NCBI GenBank assembly: GCA_964581815.1
Contig: CAZORE010000014.1
Coordinates: forward strand, 28,960-92,959
Length of the DNA: 64,000 nt
Reading direction: 5' to 3'
DNA from: Trebonia sp964581815
GTDB taxonomy: Bacteria; Actinomycetota; Actinomycetes; Streptosporangiales; Streptosporangiaceae
The notes beneath the pieces were generated by a model that saw only the letters and a program-made list of their open reading frames with translations, ran no database searches and was not told the DNA's origin. Numbering within the stretch: the first letter of the stretch is position 1; each line of letters begins with the position of its first letter. Of the stretch, positions 17,821-26,462 are shown one piece after another. Both the position numbers and the translations under genes were made by a program.

Positions 17821-18294
17821 TTAGCCCCGGCGGCGCCGCCTGCCCACCTCGCGGATCAGCGGCAACCCGGCGAAGTAGGTCCCGGCAAGCGAACTGCCCG
17901 CGACCGCGACGTCCACGGAGACCCGGCCTTCCTTGGCCCAGTAGACGTCCTTGAGGTCGAGCAGCAGCGCGAACTCGTCAACGATGAGCGCAAGGCCGCC
18001 GCCGTAGGCGAGCGCGGTGGCCGGGTGGCGGCGGAGCTTCTCGTCGCCCTTGACAGCGACGGCGCCGACGCCGGCCAGCAGGCCGATGCCCCACATGTAG
18101 TGGTGCAGGTGCTCCCCGCCGACGCTCAGGTTCTTGAACGGCCCCTTGCCCGCCCTGATGGCGTGGGTGATCCCGCGCACCCCGCTGAACGTGGCCGTGA
18201 ACGCCAGCCAGCTGATCAGCGCCGACTGCTGCCCTGCGTCCAGTTCACTGCCAAACGCGTCGCGGATGTCCGCGAGCACAACACGTTTCGCCAT
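17821..18294 (-). CDS. Conserved integral membrane protein
   Basis: 157 residues from ATG 18294 (MAKRVVLADIRDAFG). Hydrophobic segments alternate with the motif GGEHLHHYMWGIGLL, whose clustered histidines recall metal- or haem-binding membrane proteins, and an acidic LIVDEFALLLDL stretch. I recognise it only as a conserved actinobacterial membrane protein; no function is assigned. It ends 57 bp from the helicase stop, convergent. Confidence 0.75.
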   Translation of the reverse strand: MAKRVVLADIRDAFGSELDAGQQSALISWLAFTATFSGVRGITHAIRAGKGPFKNLSVGGEHLHHYMWGIGLLAGVGAVAVKGDEKLRRHPATALAYGGGLALIVDEFALLLDLKDVYWAKEGRVSVDVAVAGSSLAGTYFAGLPLIREVGRRRRRG

Positions 18295-18503
18295 TCCCGG
18301 CACGATACCGGTGTACCAGGAGCTTGCTGAATTTGCCACGCTGCGGCGTAACAGTTTGCCTGTGACCAGGTAAAACCTGCTAGCTCTGGTCCCAGAAACG
18401 GTCTAATTCAGCGGGCTCCTGAGGGGCGCCCGGCGGAGGTCGGGCTCGCCAGCGCGGCGTTACCTGGTGTTAGGTTAAGGCGACGCACGAAAGGAGCCGA
18501 TTG

Positions 18504-19145
18504 ATGGACAACGACCGATACGCGCTGCTCGTGGTGGACATGCAGAACGGATTCTGCCATCCGGACGGCTCGTTCCCGCGGATTGGCCGCGGGCTTGAAG
18601 GCGCGATGGAAGCCGTCGCGAACGCGGCTGTCGCGGTCGGACAGGCGCGGGCGGCGGGCATTCCCGTCGTCTTCACCCGGCACGTTTACCGGCCGGGTCG
18701 CCCTGACGAGGGCGCGGCGCTCATCAGGAACAGCCCTGAGCTGGCCGGGGTGTCCGGGCTGGCCGTCGGCACGTGGGACGCCGAGGTGTGCGACGAGCTC
18801 GGCTGCACCCCGCAGGACCTGGTGGTGGACAAGGTCCGCTTCGACGCCTTCCAGTGGACGTCCCTCGAGCCGCTGCTGCGCGGGCTCGGCGTCACCGCCC
18901 TGATGATCTGCGGCGTGGTCACCAACATCTGCGTCGAGACGACCGCCCGCTCCGCCTTCATGCGTGACTTCCCCGTCACCCTGCTCGGGGACTGCTGCGC
19001 GGCCAAGACCCGCCGCCTGCACGACCTGTCGCTCGAGGTGCTCAGCAGCTACGAGCTCGCCGAGATCGTCAACGTGACGGACGGCTTCGACGCGGGTGAA
19101 CCGCGAGGCCTGGCGGGCCGCCTCCCGTCCCCCGTCACCGCCTAG
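18504..19145 (+). CDS. Isochorismatase-family cysteine hydrolase
   Basis: 213-residue isochorismatase-like amidohydrolase. The catalytic triad is visible: Asp in LLVVDMQNGF (~residue 11), Lys in VVDKVRFDAF (~112), and Cys in GVVTNICVETT (~146). The family includes nicotinamidase, ureidoacrylate hydrolase and N-carbamoylsarcosine amidase; the precise substrate cannot be named. The start is ATG 18504, with AAGGAG 7 nt upstream. Cytosolic and monocistronic. Confidence 0.9.
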   Translation: MDNDRYALLVVDMQNGFCHPDGSFPRIGRGLEGAMEAVANAAVAVGQARAAGIPVVFTRHVYRPGRPDEGAALIRNSPELAGVSGLAVGTWDAEVCDELGCTPQDLVVDKVRFDAFQWTSLEPLLRGLGVTALMICGVVTNICVETTARSAFMRDFPVTLLGDCCAAKTRRLHDLSLEVLSSYELAEIVNVTDGFDAGEPRGLAGRLPSPVTA

Positions 19146-19207
19146 CAGCCGCGTGACCCGGGGACCGGCGGCCGGGGGCGGCCGGTGACCGCTCGTCAAG
19201 TGGCGGG

Positions 19208-19570
19208 TCACTGGCGGGCGGTCAGCCGCGTGAGCAGGCGCCAGCCGAGGAGGAACAGGCCGAGGAACGCCAGCGCGACGACGATGAACGCGGCGGCCGT
19301 CCCCTGGCCGGAGACGACGCGCAAGATCATGCCGAGCGTTACCGTGCACAGCCAGATCACGATCCCCGCGGGGCGGAGCGCCAGGGGATACCGCCAGGCG
19401 CGGGCCGCGATCCAGCCGGCCCCGAGGCCGCACAGGAACGGCCAGGCGGTCGACGCGATCCCGGCGAGCGCCTCGCCCTTGGTGTGACTGGCGCGCCCGA
19501 TCGCCACGAAGACGAGCACGCAGCAGATGTCTGCAAGCACCGCAACTCGCGCACTCCTGGCCAACCGCAT
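19208..19570 (-). CDS. DUF3054 family membrane protein
   Basis: 120 residues, four hydrophobic helices, with ADICCVLVFVAIGR near the N-terminus and WPFLCGLGAGW in the second helix, typical of DUF3054. Function unknown. ATG 19570 fits the family start; the open frame upstream of it is probably not translated. Convergent with the isochorismatase gene. Confidence 0.85.
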   Translation of the reverse strand: MRLARSARVAVLADICCVLVFVAIGRASHTKGEALAGIASTAWPFLCGLGAGWIAARAWRYPLALRPAGIVIWLCTVTLGMILRVVSGQGTAAAFIVVALAFLGLFLLGWRLLTRLTARQ

Positions 19571-19759
19571 GCCGCTTACCCTATCGGCGACCCGCCCTAT
19601 CGCCGACAGAGCGGGCCGCGTCCGGAGCGTGCCCGCCGCGCCCGGCCGGGGCCGCGCGACGGGGCTCATGGCGGGTTGCTCCCGCGCGTTTGCCCTTTGC
19701 AGGGACGCGCATGGACGTTCGTATGTTCTATTTTCAGCTAGCTGGGTGATCATGGGGGG

Positions 19760-20884
19760 ATGGGTACCTGGGTGATCCGCATCGCCGCCGATGCGGGCGG
19801 CAACGGCGCCGGCCCTCGGCTCGCGGTGAAAGACTGCATCGACATGGCCGGGCTGCCGACGACGGCGGGCTGCCCGGTCGTCGCGGAGATGGCCGATCCC
19901 GCCGTGGCCGACGCGGCGGTCGTTGCGTCGGCCCGCGAGGCCGGCGCGCGGATCGTCGGCAAGACGGGACTTACCGAGCTGTGCTGGTCGGCAAGCGGCA
20001 TCAATCACTGGGCGGGCACGCCGGTTAACCCGCGAGACCCGAGGCGGCTGCCGGGCGGGTCGTCGACCGGGTCCGCGGTGGCGGTCGCCACCGGCGAGGC
20101 AGACGTGGCCTTCGGTACCGACACCGGCGGCTCGGTCCGGGTACCCGCGGCCTGCTGCGGGGTGGCCGGCCTCAAGACCAGGCACGGCCGTATCCCGGTC
20201 AAGGGCGTGTACCCGCTCGCGCCGACCCTGGACACCGTCGGGCCGATCGGGCCGGACGTCGCGGCGGTCGAGCTCGGCATGCGCCTGCTCGAGCCCGGGT
20301 TCCTAGTGCCCGACTGGGTCGGCGAGCTGACCGCGGGACGGGTCACGGTGCCCGCGTCGACCGGTGACGCCGACCCGGCCGTCGACGCGGCCGTCGACCG
20401 TGCGCTCGCGGCGGCGGGCGTGGCCGTGACGCACGTGCCCGGGTGGGACGCCGACGTGGCGCTCAGCGCCATCGGCGTACTCATCGACGCCGAGGGGTTC
20501 AGGTCCAACGCTTACCTGATGCCGTACCTCAAGCAGCTCAGCCCGCACGTGCGGCGCAACCTGGAGCGCGGTGCCCGGCTCACCCCCGCTGACCGGGCGG
20601 CCGCGGAGCGGGGCAGGACGGCGGTGCGCGCCAGCTTCGACGCGCTGCTCGCCGACTTCCCCGTGCTTGTGCTGCCCACGCTGCTCGGCCCGCCTCCGCT
20701 GCTCGGCGGGCGCGGCTTCCAGCTGACCGCGCTGACCGCGCCGGTCAGCCTGGCCGGGCTGCCCGCGCTGACCCTTCCGGTGCCCGCGGCCGGCGGTGTG
20801 ATCGCGTCCATGCAGGTGATCGGGATGACGGAGGAGCGGGTGCTCGCGTTCGCCCGGGCGATCGAGGCCGCCCAAGCTGGTTGA
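19760..20884 (+). CDS. Amidase-signature family enzyme
   Basis: 374-residue amidase-signature hydrolase. The Ser-Ser-Lys triad is visible: Lys in RLAVKDCID (~24), cis-Ser in PGGSSTGSA (~100) and the nucleophile Ser in GTDTGGSVRVPA (~123). The family hydrolyses C-N bonds (AtzF, amidase, GatA relatives). At ~374 residues it is shorter than GatA, which argues against the tRNA amidotransferase subunit. Start ATG 19760 is directly preceded by a G run. Substrate unknown. Confidence 0.9.
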   Translation: MGTWVIRIAADAGGNGAGPRLAVKDCIDMAGLPTTAGCPVVAEMADPAVADAAVVASAREAGARIVGKTGLTELCWSASGINHWAGTPVNPRDPRRLPGGSSTGSAVAVATGEADVAFGTDTGGSVRVPAACCGVAGLKTRHGRIPVKGVYPLAPTLDTVGPIGPDVAAVELGMRLLEPGFLVPDWVGELTAGRVTVPASTGDADPAVDAAVDRALAAAGVAVTHVPGWDADVALSAIGVLIDAEGFRSNAYLMPYLKQLSPHVRRNLERGARLTPADRAAAERGRTAVRASFDALLADFPVLVLPTLLGPPPLLGGRGFQLTALTAPVSLAGLPALTLPVPAAGGVIASMQVIGMTEERVLAFARAIEAAQAG

Positions 20885-21116
20885 GACCCGCCCGAGGTCG
20901 ACGCTGGTCAGAACGGACTTCGTCCAGACCCTGCCGGCCAGGCCACGGCCGCTGCTACGCTTCCGGTCACGCTAGCCATGCATACGGGGGTTGTGAAGTT
21001 GACCTGTTCGGCATGTTCTGGACGGCAGGCGCGCGCTCCGCAAGGTGGGTCCTTCCGGTGAGCCTGGCGGCGGCACCAGACCGTGTACTGCGAGCCCGGT
21101 AGGACGGCTTGTCGTG

Positions 21117-22762
21117 ATGGGGCTTGAGTACGGTGCGGCCGAGGGCAGCCCACCGGCAACGCTGCGCGGCTCTTACGGACTGTTCATCGGCGGCTCGTTC
21201 GTGCCCGGGTCCGCGGTATTCAAGACGGTCTCGCCGGCCACCGAGGAAGTCCTGGCCGAGGTGACGCACGGGACGACGGAGGACGTGGACCGGGCGGTGG
21301 CGGCCGCACGGCAGGCCTACGAGCGGACCTGGTCGTTGCTGCCCGGCAAGACACGTGCCGCTTACCTGCTGCGGATCGCGCGGCTGCTGCGCGAGCGGGC
21401 ACCGGAGCTTGCGGTCATCGAGTCACTCGACAGCGGCAAGCCGATCAGGCAGACGCGCGATGTGGACCTGCCGCTGGTGACGGCGCACTTCTTCTACCAC
21501 GCCGGGTGGGCGGACAAGCTGGCCTACGCGGGATTCGGCGCGGCGGCGGCGGCCCCGCCGAATCCGACACTGCCGAATCCGACACTGCCGCGGCCGCTCG
21601 GCGTCGTCGGCNNNNNNNNNNNNNNNNNNNNNNNNNNNNNNNNNNNNNNNNNNNNNNNNNNNNNNNNNNNNNNNNNNNNNNNNNNNNNNNNNNNNNNNNN
21701 NNNNNNNNNNNGCCGAATCCGACACTGCCGAATCCGACACTGCCGCGGCCGCTCGGCGTCGTCGGCCAGGTCATCGGCTGGAGTTCACCGCTGCTCATGC
21801 TCGCCTGGAAGATCGCCCCTGCCCTGGCGTGCGGGAACACCGTGGTGCTCAAGCCGGCCGAGAGCACGCCGCTGACCGCGCTCGCGTTCGCGGAGATCTG
21901 CGCCGAGGCCGGCCTGCCGCCGGGCGTGGTCAACATCGTCACCGGCGACGGGCAGACCGGGCAGCTCGTCGCGCGCCACCCGGGGATCGACAAGGTGGCG
22001 TTTACCGGGTCTCCCGAGGTCGGCAAGGAGATCGCGAAGTCCGCCGCGTTGTGGGGCAAGCGGTTTACCCTCGAGCTCGGCGGCACGTCCGCGAACATCG
22101 TGTGCGCGGACGCGGACATCGAGGCGGCGGCCCAGGGGATCGTCGAGGGCGTCTTCATCCGCCAGGGTCATGCCTGCTGTGCGAGTTCCCGGGTGTTCGT
22201 CGCGGAGGAAGTGCACGACGACCTGGTCGCCGCGGTCAGGCGGCGGATGGCCGCGCTCCGCTCCGGCAACCCGCTTGACGAGGCGACCGACATCGGCCCG
22301 GTCAACTCGCACGGTCAGCTCGACAAGATCACCGAGCTCGCCCGCTCGGCGGAGGCGGACGGGGCGGTGCGCTGGTCGGCGCCGCACCGGCCGCCAGATC
22401 GCGGGTTCTGGTTCCCGCCCACCATGTTCGCCGTGGTAACGCAGGAGCAGCGCATCGCCAGGGAGGAACTCTGCTGGCCGGTGCTCACCGTCTCGTCGTT
22501 CGGCACGCCCGATGAGGTGGTCGACCGGACCAACAGCACGCGCTACGGGCTGTCGGCCGGCGTCTGGACGCGGCAGGGCGAGCTGAGCGCGTGGCTGGCC
22601 GCACGGCTGCGGGCCGGGGTGGTCTGGGTCAACTCGTTCGGCGGGCTCGACCCGGCGGTGCCCTTCGGCGGCTTCCAGGAGTCCGGGTTCGGCCGGGAGG
22701 GCGGCCGGCACGGCCTTGAGGCCTACCTCGACCTGCCGGGCGCGTGGACGCCCGATGTCTGA
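21117..22762 (+). CDS. Aldehyde dehydrogenase (NAD(P)-dependent), interrupted by a scaffold gap
   Basis: Full-length ALDH superfamily enzyme. Substrate- and NAD-binding segments include GNTVVLKPAEST and FTGSPEVGKEIAK. The general base Glu lies in LELGGTSANIV and the catalytic Cys in RQGHACCASSR. A 100-N gap (21612-21711) flanked by 55-nt duplicates interrupts it. Merging the copies removes 155 nt and restores one frame of 496 residues, with RPLGVVG joined correctly to QVIGWSSPL. Just before the join is a PNPTL-PNPTL repeat. Start ATG 21117 or GTG 21114 follows AGGACGG. It overlaps the next gene by 8 bp. Confidence 0.9.
21557..21766. other. Scaffold gap with 55-nt duplicated ends
   Basis: 100 N at 21612-21711; 21557-21611 equals 21712-21766. 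The frame of the aldehyde dehydrogenase is lost across the gap and restored exactly when the duplicate and the N run are removed. The duplicate includes two 15-bp tandem units, so the true repeat number could differ. Confidence 0.9.
21558..21587 (+). repeat. 15-bp tandem repeat inside the aldehyde dehydrogenase gene
   Basis: CCGAATCCGACACTG occurs twice in tandem (21558-21572, 21573-21587) and is copied again after the gap. It encodes PNPTL-PNPTL, an insertion before the conserved RPLGVVG strand. A near-identical 18-mer, one mismatch and opposite strand, occurs at 14470-14487 in the helicase gene, so the unit may be dispersed. Confidence 0.75.
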
Positions 22763-23672
22763 CGCCCCACCGCCCGGCGGTGAGCGGGCGCCGGGCGGGC
22801 CCGCCCACCGCGCGACCCCCGTTCCCCGCACCACCTACCGGCTCTACATCGGCGGTGCCTTCGCCCGCGCGGCGAGCGGCCGGACGTTCCCGGTCCACGG
22901 GACGGACGGCGCCTTCCTCGCCAATGCCGCGCTCGCGGCTGACCGCGATGCCCGCGACGCGGTGGTGGCGGCGCGCGGTGCCTTCCCCGCGTGGTCGCGC
23001 GCGTCCGGCTACCAGCGCAGCCAGGCGCTCTACCGGGTGGCCGAGGTCATGGCGGCCCACAGCGGAGCGTTCGCCGCCCAGCTCGGTCAGGCCGGAGGCG
23101 ACCCAGCCGAGGCGGCCGCCGAGGTGGACGCGGCGGTCGACCGGTGGACCTGGTACGCAGGCTGGGCGGACAAGATCACCCAGGTACGCGGCACCGTCAA
23201 CCCGGTAGCCGGGTCATTCGGCACCGTCTCGCTGCCCGAGCCGGTCGGCGTGACGGCCGTGCTCGCCCCGCCGGAGAGCGCGCTGCTCGGCCTGGTCAGC
23301 GTGCTCGCCCCGGTGATCGTCAGCGGGAACACCGCCGTGCTCGTCGCCAGTGAGCGCTACCCGCTGCCCGCGGTGGCCTTCGCCGAGGCGCTCGCCGCCG
23401 CCGAGTTCCCGGCCGGGGTGGTGAACGTGCTGACGGGCGAGGTGGCCGAGATATCTCCCTGGCTGGCCGCCCACCAGGACGTGAACGCGATCGACCTGGC
23501 CGGCGCCCCCGGCCCGCTGGCCGACGACCTCGCCGTGGCCGCCGCCGGCAACCTTAAGCGCGTGGTCCGCTTCCCGGCCACCGACTGGACCGCGGAGCCG
23601 GGCCTCGAGCGCATGTTCGCCACCCTGGAGACCAAGACGATCTGGCACCCGGTCGGCCAATCGCCCCGCTAG
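22755..23672 (+). CDS. Truncated aldehyde-dehydrogenase-like protein lacking the catalytic half
   Basis: 305 residues from ATG 22755. The N-terminal ALDH coenzyme-binding region is recognisable: YRLYIGGAF start, PLPEPVGV-type strand, SGNTAVLVASE in place of GNTVVLKPAE, and GVVNVLTGE. It then stops with no LELGG glutamate and no catalytic cysteine. It cannot be an active dehydrogenase and is likely a regulatory or structural partner of the full-length enzyme. The start overlaps the upstream stop by 8 bp, indicating translational coupling. Convergent with the LLM gene; stops overlap by 4 bp. Confidence 0.85.
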   Translation: MSDAPPPGGERAPGGPAHRATPVPRTTYRLYIGGAFARAASGRTFPVHGTDGAFLANAALAADRDARDAVVAARGAFPAWSRASGYQRSQALYRVAEVMAAHSGAFAAQLGQAGGDPAEAAAEVDAAVDRWTWYAGWADKITQVRGTVNPVAGSFGTVSLPEPVGVTAVLAPPESALLGLVSVLAPVIVSGNTAVLVASERYPLPAVAFAEALAAAEFPAGVVNVLTGEVAEISPWLAAHQDVNAIDLAGAPGPLADDLAVAAAGNLKRVVRFPATDWTAEPGLERMFATLETKTIWHPVGQSPR

Positions 23673-24604
23673 ACGAGCGCGGGGATGAGCTCCGCCGCGA
23701 TCAGCTCCATCTGCTCCGTCAGGTCGAACAGCGGCGTGAACAGGATCATCTCGGCTCCCGCGGCGATGACCGACCGGACACCCGCCAGGCACTCGGCCGG
23801 CGTGCCCGCTACCGTGGCCGCCTCGATGGCCGGGATTCGCTGCCCGTACATGGCGGCGAGCGCCCCGTTCATTCGTTCCCGCGCCCGGGCCCCGTCGGAT
23901 GAGTCGATCCCCAGGTAGACCCGCTTCGCCACCGGGAACTCGCCGTCGCCGAACCCCTCCTTGCGGCCCGCGTCGGCGAGCGCCGACCGCACGACGGCCA
24001 CCTGCCCGGCGAACGCCTCCGTGGTTGACGACCCCGCGCCGAAGAACCCGTCGCACAGCCGCACGCCGCGCCGCACCGCGGTCTCCGCCGACCCGCCGAA
24101 CCACAGCCGCGGGTAGGGCTTCTGGAACGGCTTGGGCTCCATCATGGCCCCGGAGAGCTGGAAGAACTCCCCGTCAAACGTCACCGACGGTGACGTCCAC
24201 AGCTGCTTCATCAGCGCTAGGCCCTCGGTGAACCGGGCCACGTATCGGTCGCTCGACATGCCGAACGCAGCGAACGGGCGGCGCGGTCCGCCGGAGCCCA
24301 CCCCCACCTCGACGCGCCCGCCGGACATCTGGTCAAGCGAGGCGATCGCCTTGGCCAGGTGTGCCGGGCCGTGCAGCGTGGTCACGAAGACGGTGCAGCC
24401 GAGCCGCAGCGTCGTGGTGCAAGCGGCGGCGTACGTCATCGCCTCAAGCGGCGACAGCCGCGGCGCGCCGCCGAGTATTGCCTCCTGCGTCCACGCGCTT
24501 TCGAAGACGCCGAGTTCCTCGGCCCGGGCGAAATAAGACCGGAAGTCCTGGGGGGAGAACGATCCGTCGGCGCAGTCCTGCGGTATGGCGATCGCGAACC
24601 TCAT
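23669..24604 (-). CDS. LLM class oxidoreductase (F420/FMN type)
   Basis: 311-residue luciferase-like TIM barrel. The N-terminal MRFAIAIPQD and the downstream GGRVEVGVGSGG and PRLWFGGSAE are typical of the F420-dependent LLM group. Probable redox enzyme on an unknown substrate; cytosolic. Start ATG 24604. Overlaps by 4 bp the end of the convergent ALDH-like gene; the region upstream of its start holds repeat copy C. Confidence 0.88.
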   Translation of the reverse strand: MRFAIAIPQDCADGSFSPQDFRSYFARAEELGVFESAWTQEAILGGAPRLSPLEAMTYAAACTTTLRLGCTVFVTTLHGPAHLAKAIASLDQMSGGRVEVGVGSGGPRRPFAAFGMSSDRYVARFTEGLALMKQLWTSPSVTFDGEFFQLSGAMMEPKPFQKPYPRLWFGGSAETAVRRGVRLCDGFFGAGSSTTEAFAGQVAVVRSALADAGRKEGFGDGEFPVAKRVYLGIDSSDGARARERMNGALAAMYGQRIPAIEAATVAGTPAECLAGVRSVIAAGAEMILFTPLFDLTEQMELIAAELIPALV

Positions 24605-24682
24605 GCCCGCATCGTAAGCCGCCCCGCCCCGCCCCGCCGCCCGAAGTTGCGCCCCGACGTGGCCGGTCCGCCCCGCGCCCTG

Positions 24683-24775
24683 GTCCGCGGTTGTGCGCCC
24701 GATAAAATGGCGCTTTTTGCCATCGGGCGCACAACCGCGGACATCGGGGGGTACGGGGGGTCGCCCCCCCGGAAG
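24683..24775 (-). repeat. Dispersed palindromic repeat, copy C
   Basis: Reading the minus strand: CCGGGGGGG-CGA-CCCCCCG, then TACCCCCCGATGTC, then a perfect 21-bp stem with arms 24722-24742 and 24683-24703. The 18-nt apex contains GGC-AAAAAGC-GCC. This is the longest perfect stem of the family. It lies between the divergent LLM and citrate synthase genes, 80 bp from the LLM start. Confidence 0.9.
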
Positions 24776-24939
24776 ATAACTGTGATGGTTGTCCCATTAC
24801 CCCACGGTTTCGGCTGCGCATAAGGCGGACTAGCGTACGGGTATAAGACATGAGGACCCTAAACGGGGCGGTGCCGCGACCGGCGATCCCGGCCGCTCAT
24901 CTTGTGCGCGTCCCGTCGAAGAGCGTGAAAGGGACGCGA

Positions 24940-26247
24940 ATGCCCGAAGCACCGTCCGGTAATGGGAAAGTAGCGCTAAGTTACGGCGAGGGCCGTGAAC
25001 TCGACCTGCCGGTGAAACCCGCAACTGAAGGCTCCGCGGGGATCGAGGTGTCGAAGCTGCTGGCCACCACCGGAATGGTCACCCTCGACCCCGGTTTCGT
25101 TAACACGGCCGCGTGCTCCTCCGAGATCACGTACATCGACGGGGACGCGGGGATCCTGCGGTACCGCGGGTACCCGATCGAGCAGCTGGCCGAGCGGTCC
25201 AGCTTCCTCGAGGTCAGCTACCTGCTGATCCACGGCGAGCTGCCGACCCAGGCGCAGCTTGAGGACTTCACCGCGCAGATCTCCAAGCACACCCTGCTGC
25301 ACGAGGACCTGAAGGACTTCTTCAACGGGTTCCCGCGCGACGCGCACCCGATGCCGGTGCTGTCCAGCGCGGTCTCCGCGCTGTCCACGTTCTACCAGGA
25401 CGCGCTCAACCCGTTCGACGAGCCGAACGTCGAGCTGTCCACCATCCGGCTGCTCGCCAAGGTGCCGACGCTGGCTGCCTACGCCTACAAGAAGTCCGTC
25501 GGCCAGGCGACCTTGTACCCGGACAACTCGCTGAACTACGTGGAGAACTTCCTGCGGCTGACCTTCGGCATCCCGGCCGAGCCGTTCGCGGTCGACCCCG
25601 AGGTCGCCAAGGCCCTCGACATCCTGTTCGTGCTGCACGCGGACCACGAGCAGAACTGTTCCACCTCCACCGTGCGCGTCGTCGGCTCGTCCGAGGCCAA
25701 CCTGTTCGCCAGCATCTCGGCCGGCATCAACGCCCTGTTCGGCCCGCTGCACGGCGGCGCCAACGCGGCCGTGCTCGACATGCTCGAGGACATCCGCGAC
25801 CAGGGCGGCAACGTGAACGCGTACGTCAACCGGGTGAAGGATAAGGAGCCGGGCGTCAAGCTGATGGGCTTCGGCCACCGGGTCTACAAGAACTACGACC
25901 CGCGCGCGCGAATCGTCAAGCAGCTCGCCGACCAGCTGCTGACCAAGCTCGCCCCCAACGACCACCTGCTCGACCTCGCCACCCAGCTCGAGGAAGTGGC
26001 GCTGAGCGACGAGTACTTCATCAGCCGCAAGCTGTACCCGAACGTCGACTTCTACACCGGGCTGATCTACCGGGCGATGGGCTTCCCGACCAAGATGTTC
26101 ACCGTGCTGTTCGCGATCGGCCGGCTGCCGGGCTGGATCGCTCACTACCGCGAGATGGTCCACGACCCGGCCACCAAGATCGCCCGCCCGCGCCAGGTCT
26201 ACACCGGCCCGGCCGAGCGCGACTTCCTGGAGATGGTCAAGCGCTGA
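24940..26247 (+). CDS. gltA: Citrate synthase (type II, GltA-like)
   Basis: First TCA-cycle step: oxaloacetate plus acetyl-CoA to citrate. 435 residues, the length of hexameric type II enzymes, with the N-terminal beta domain (DPGFVNTAACSSEITYIDGD). Catalytic residues: His in GPLHGGAN, His in GFGHRVYKNYDPRA with the following Asp region, and the HADHEQNCSTST helix. Start ATG 24940 with AAAGGGA 6 nt upstream. Monocistronic, with its own terminator (26263-26304). Repeat copy C lies in the 335-bp upstream region, which holds no gene. Confidence 0.96.
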   Translation: MPEAPSGNGKVALSYGEGRELDLPVKPATEGSAGIEVSKLLATTGMVTLDPGFVNTAACSSEITYIDGDAGILRYRGYPIEQLAERSSFLEVSYLLIHGELPTQAQLEDFTAQISKHTLLHEDLKDFFNGFPRDAHPMPVLSSAVSALSTFYQDALNPFDEPNVELSTIRLLAKVPTLAAYAYKKSVGQATLYPDNSLNYVENFLRLTFGIPAEPFAVDPEVAKALDILFVLHADHEQNCSTSTVRVVGSSEANLFASISAGINALFGPLHGGANAAVLDMLEDIRDQGGNVNAYVNRVKDKEPGVKLMGFGHRVYKNYDPRARIVKQLADQLLTKLAPNDHLLDLATQLEEVALSDEYFISRKLYPNVDFYTGLIYRAMGFPTKMFTVLFAIGRLPGWIAHYREMVHDPATKIARPRQVYTGPAERDFLEMVKR

Positions 26248-26262
26248 GGTAGCGAGAACGAT

Positions 26263-26304
26263 TGGGGGTACTTAGGGCCCGAATTCGGGTGCAAAGTACC
26301 CCCA
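26263..26304 (+). terminator. Terminator of the citrate synthase gene
   Basis: TGGGGGTACTT (26263-26273) pairs with AAGTACCCCCA (26294-26304). The loop itself holds the palindrome CCCGAATTCGGG. A T-rich stretch (GTCTTTCTG) follows. It sits 15 bp after the stop. Confidence 0.85.
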
Positions 26305-26426
26305 GTCTTTCTGAAAAACTGATAACAGCAAGAAGTGCCTGTCGCGCGGCCGTGGGCCGAAGCGCGGAGCACGCCGTTGACCTGGCTGCCTGGCTCGACA
26401 TGGGTGCCTCCGCCGGTGAGACGCGT

Positions 26427-26462
26427 TTGTGATCGGGTAGTCCCCGCGGATAACGTAACTCC
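26427..26462 (+). promoter_or_regulatory. Promoter for a leaderless mRNA (DedA-family gene)
   Basis: TTGTGA (26427-26432), 16-bp spacer, GATAAC (26449-26454), then 8 nt to GTG 26463. No Shine-Dalgarno is present, so transcription probably starts at the start codon. Confidence 0.45.

Noticed and set aside
21045..21116. N-terminal extension of the aldehyde dehydrogenase
   Set aside because: Open frame only; AGGACGG spacing and family length favour GTG 21114 or ATG 21117.
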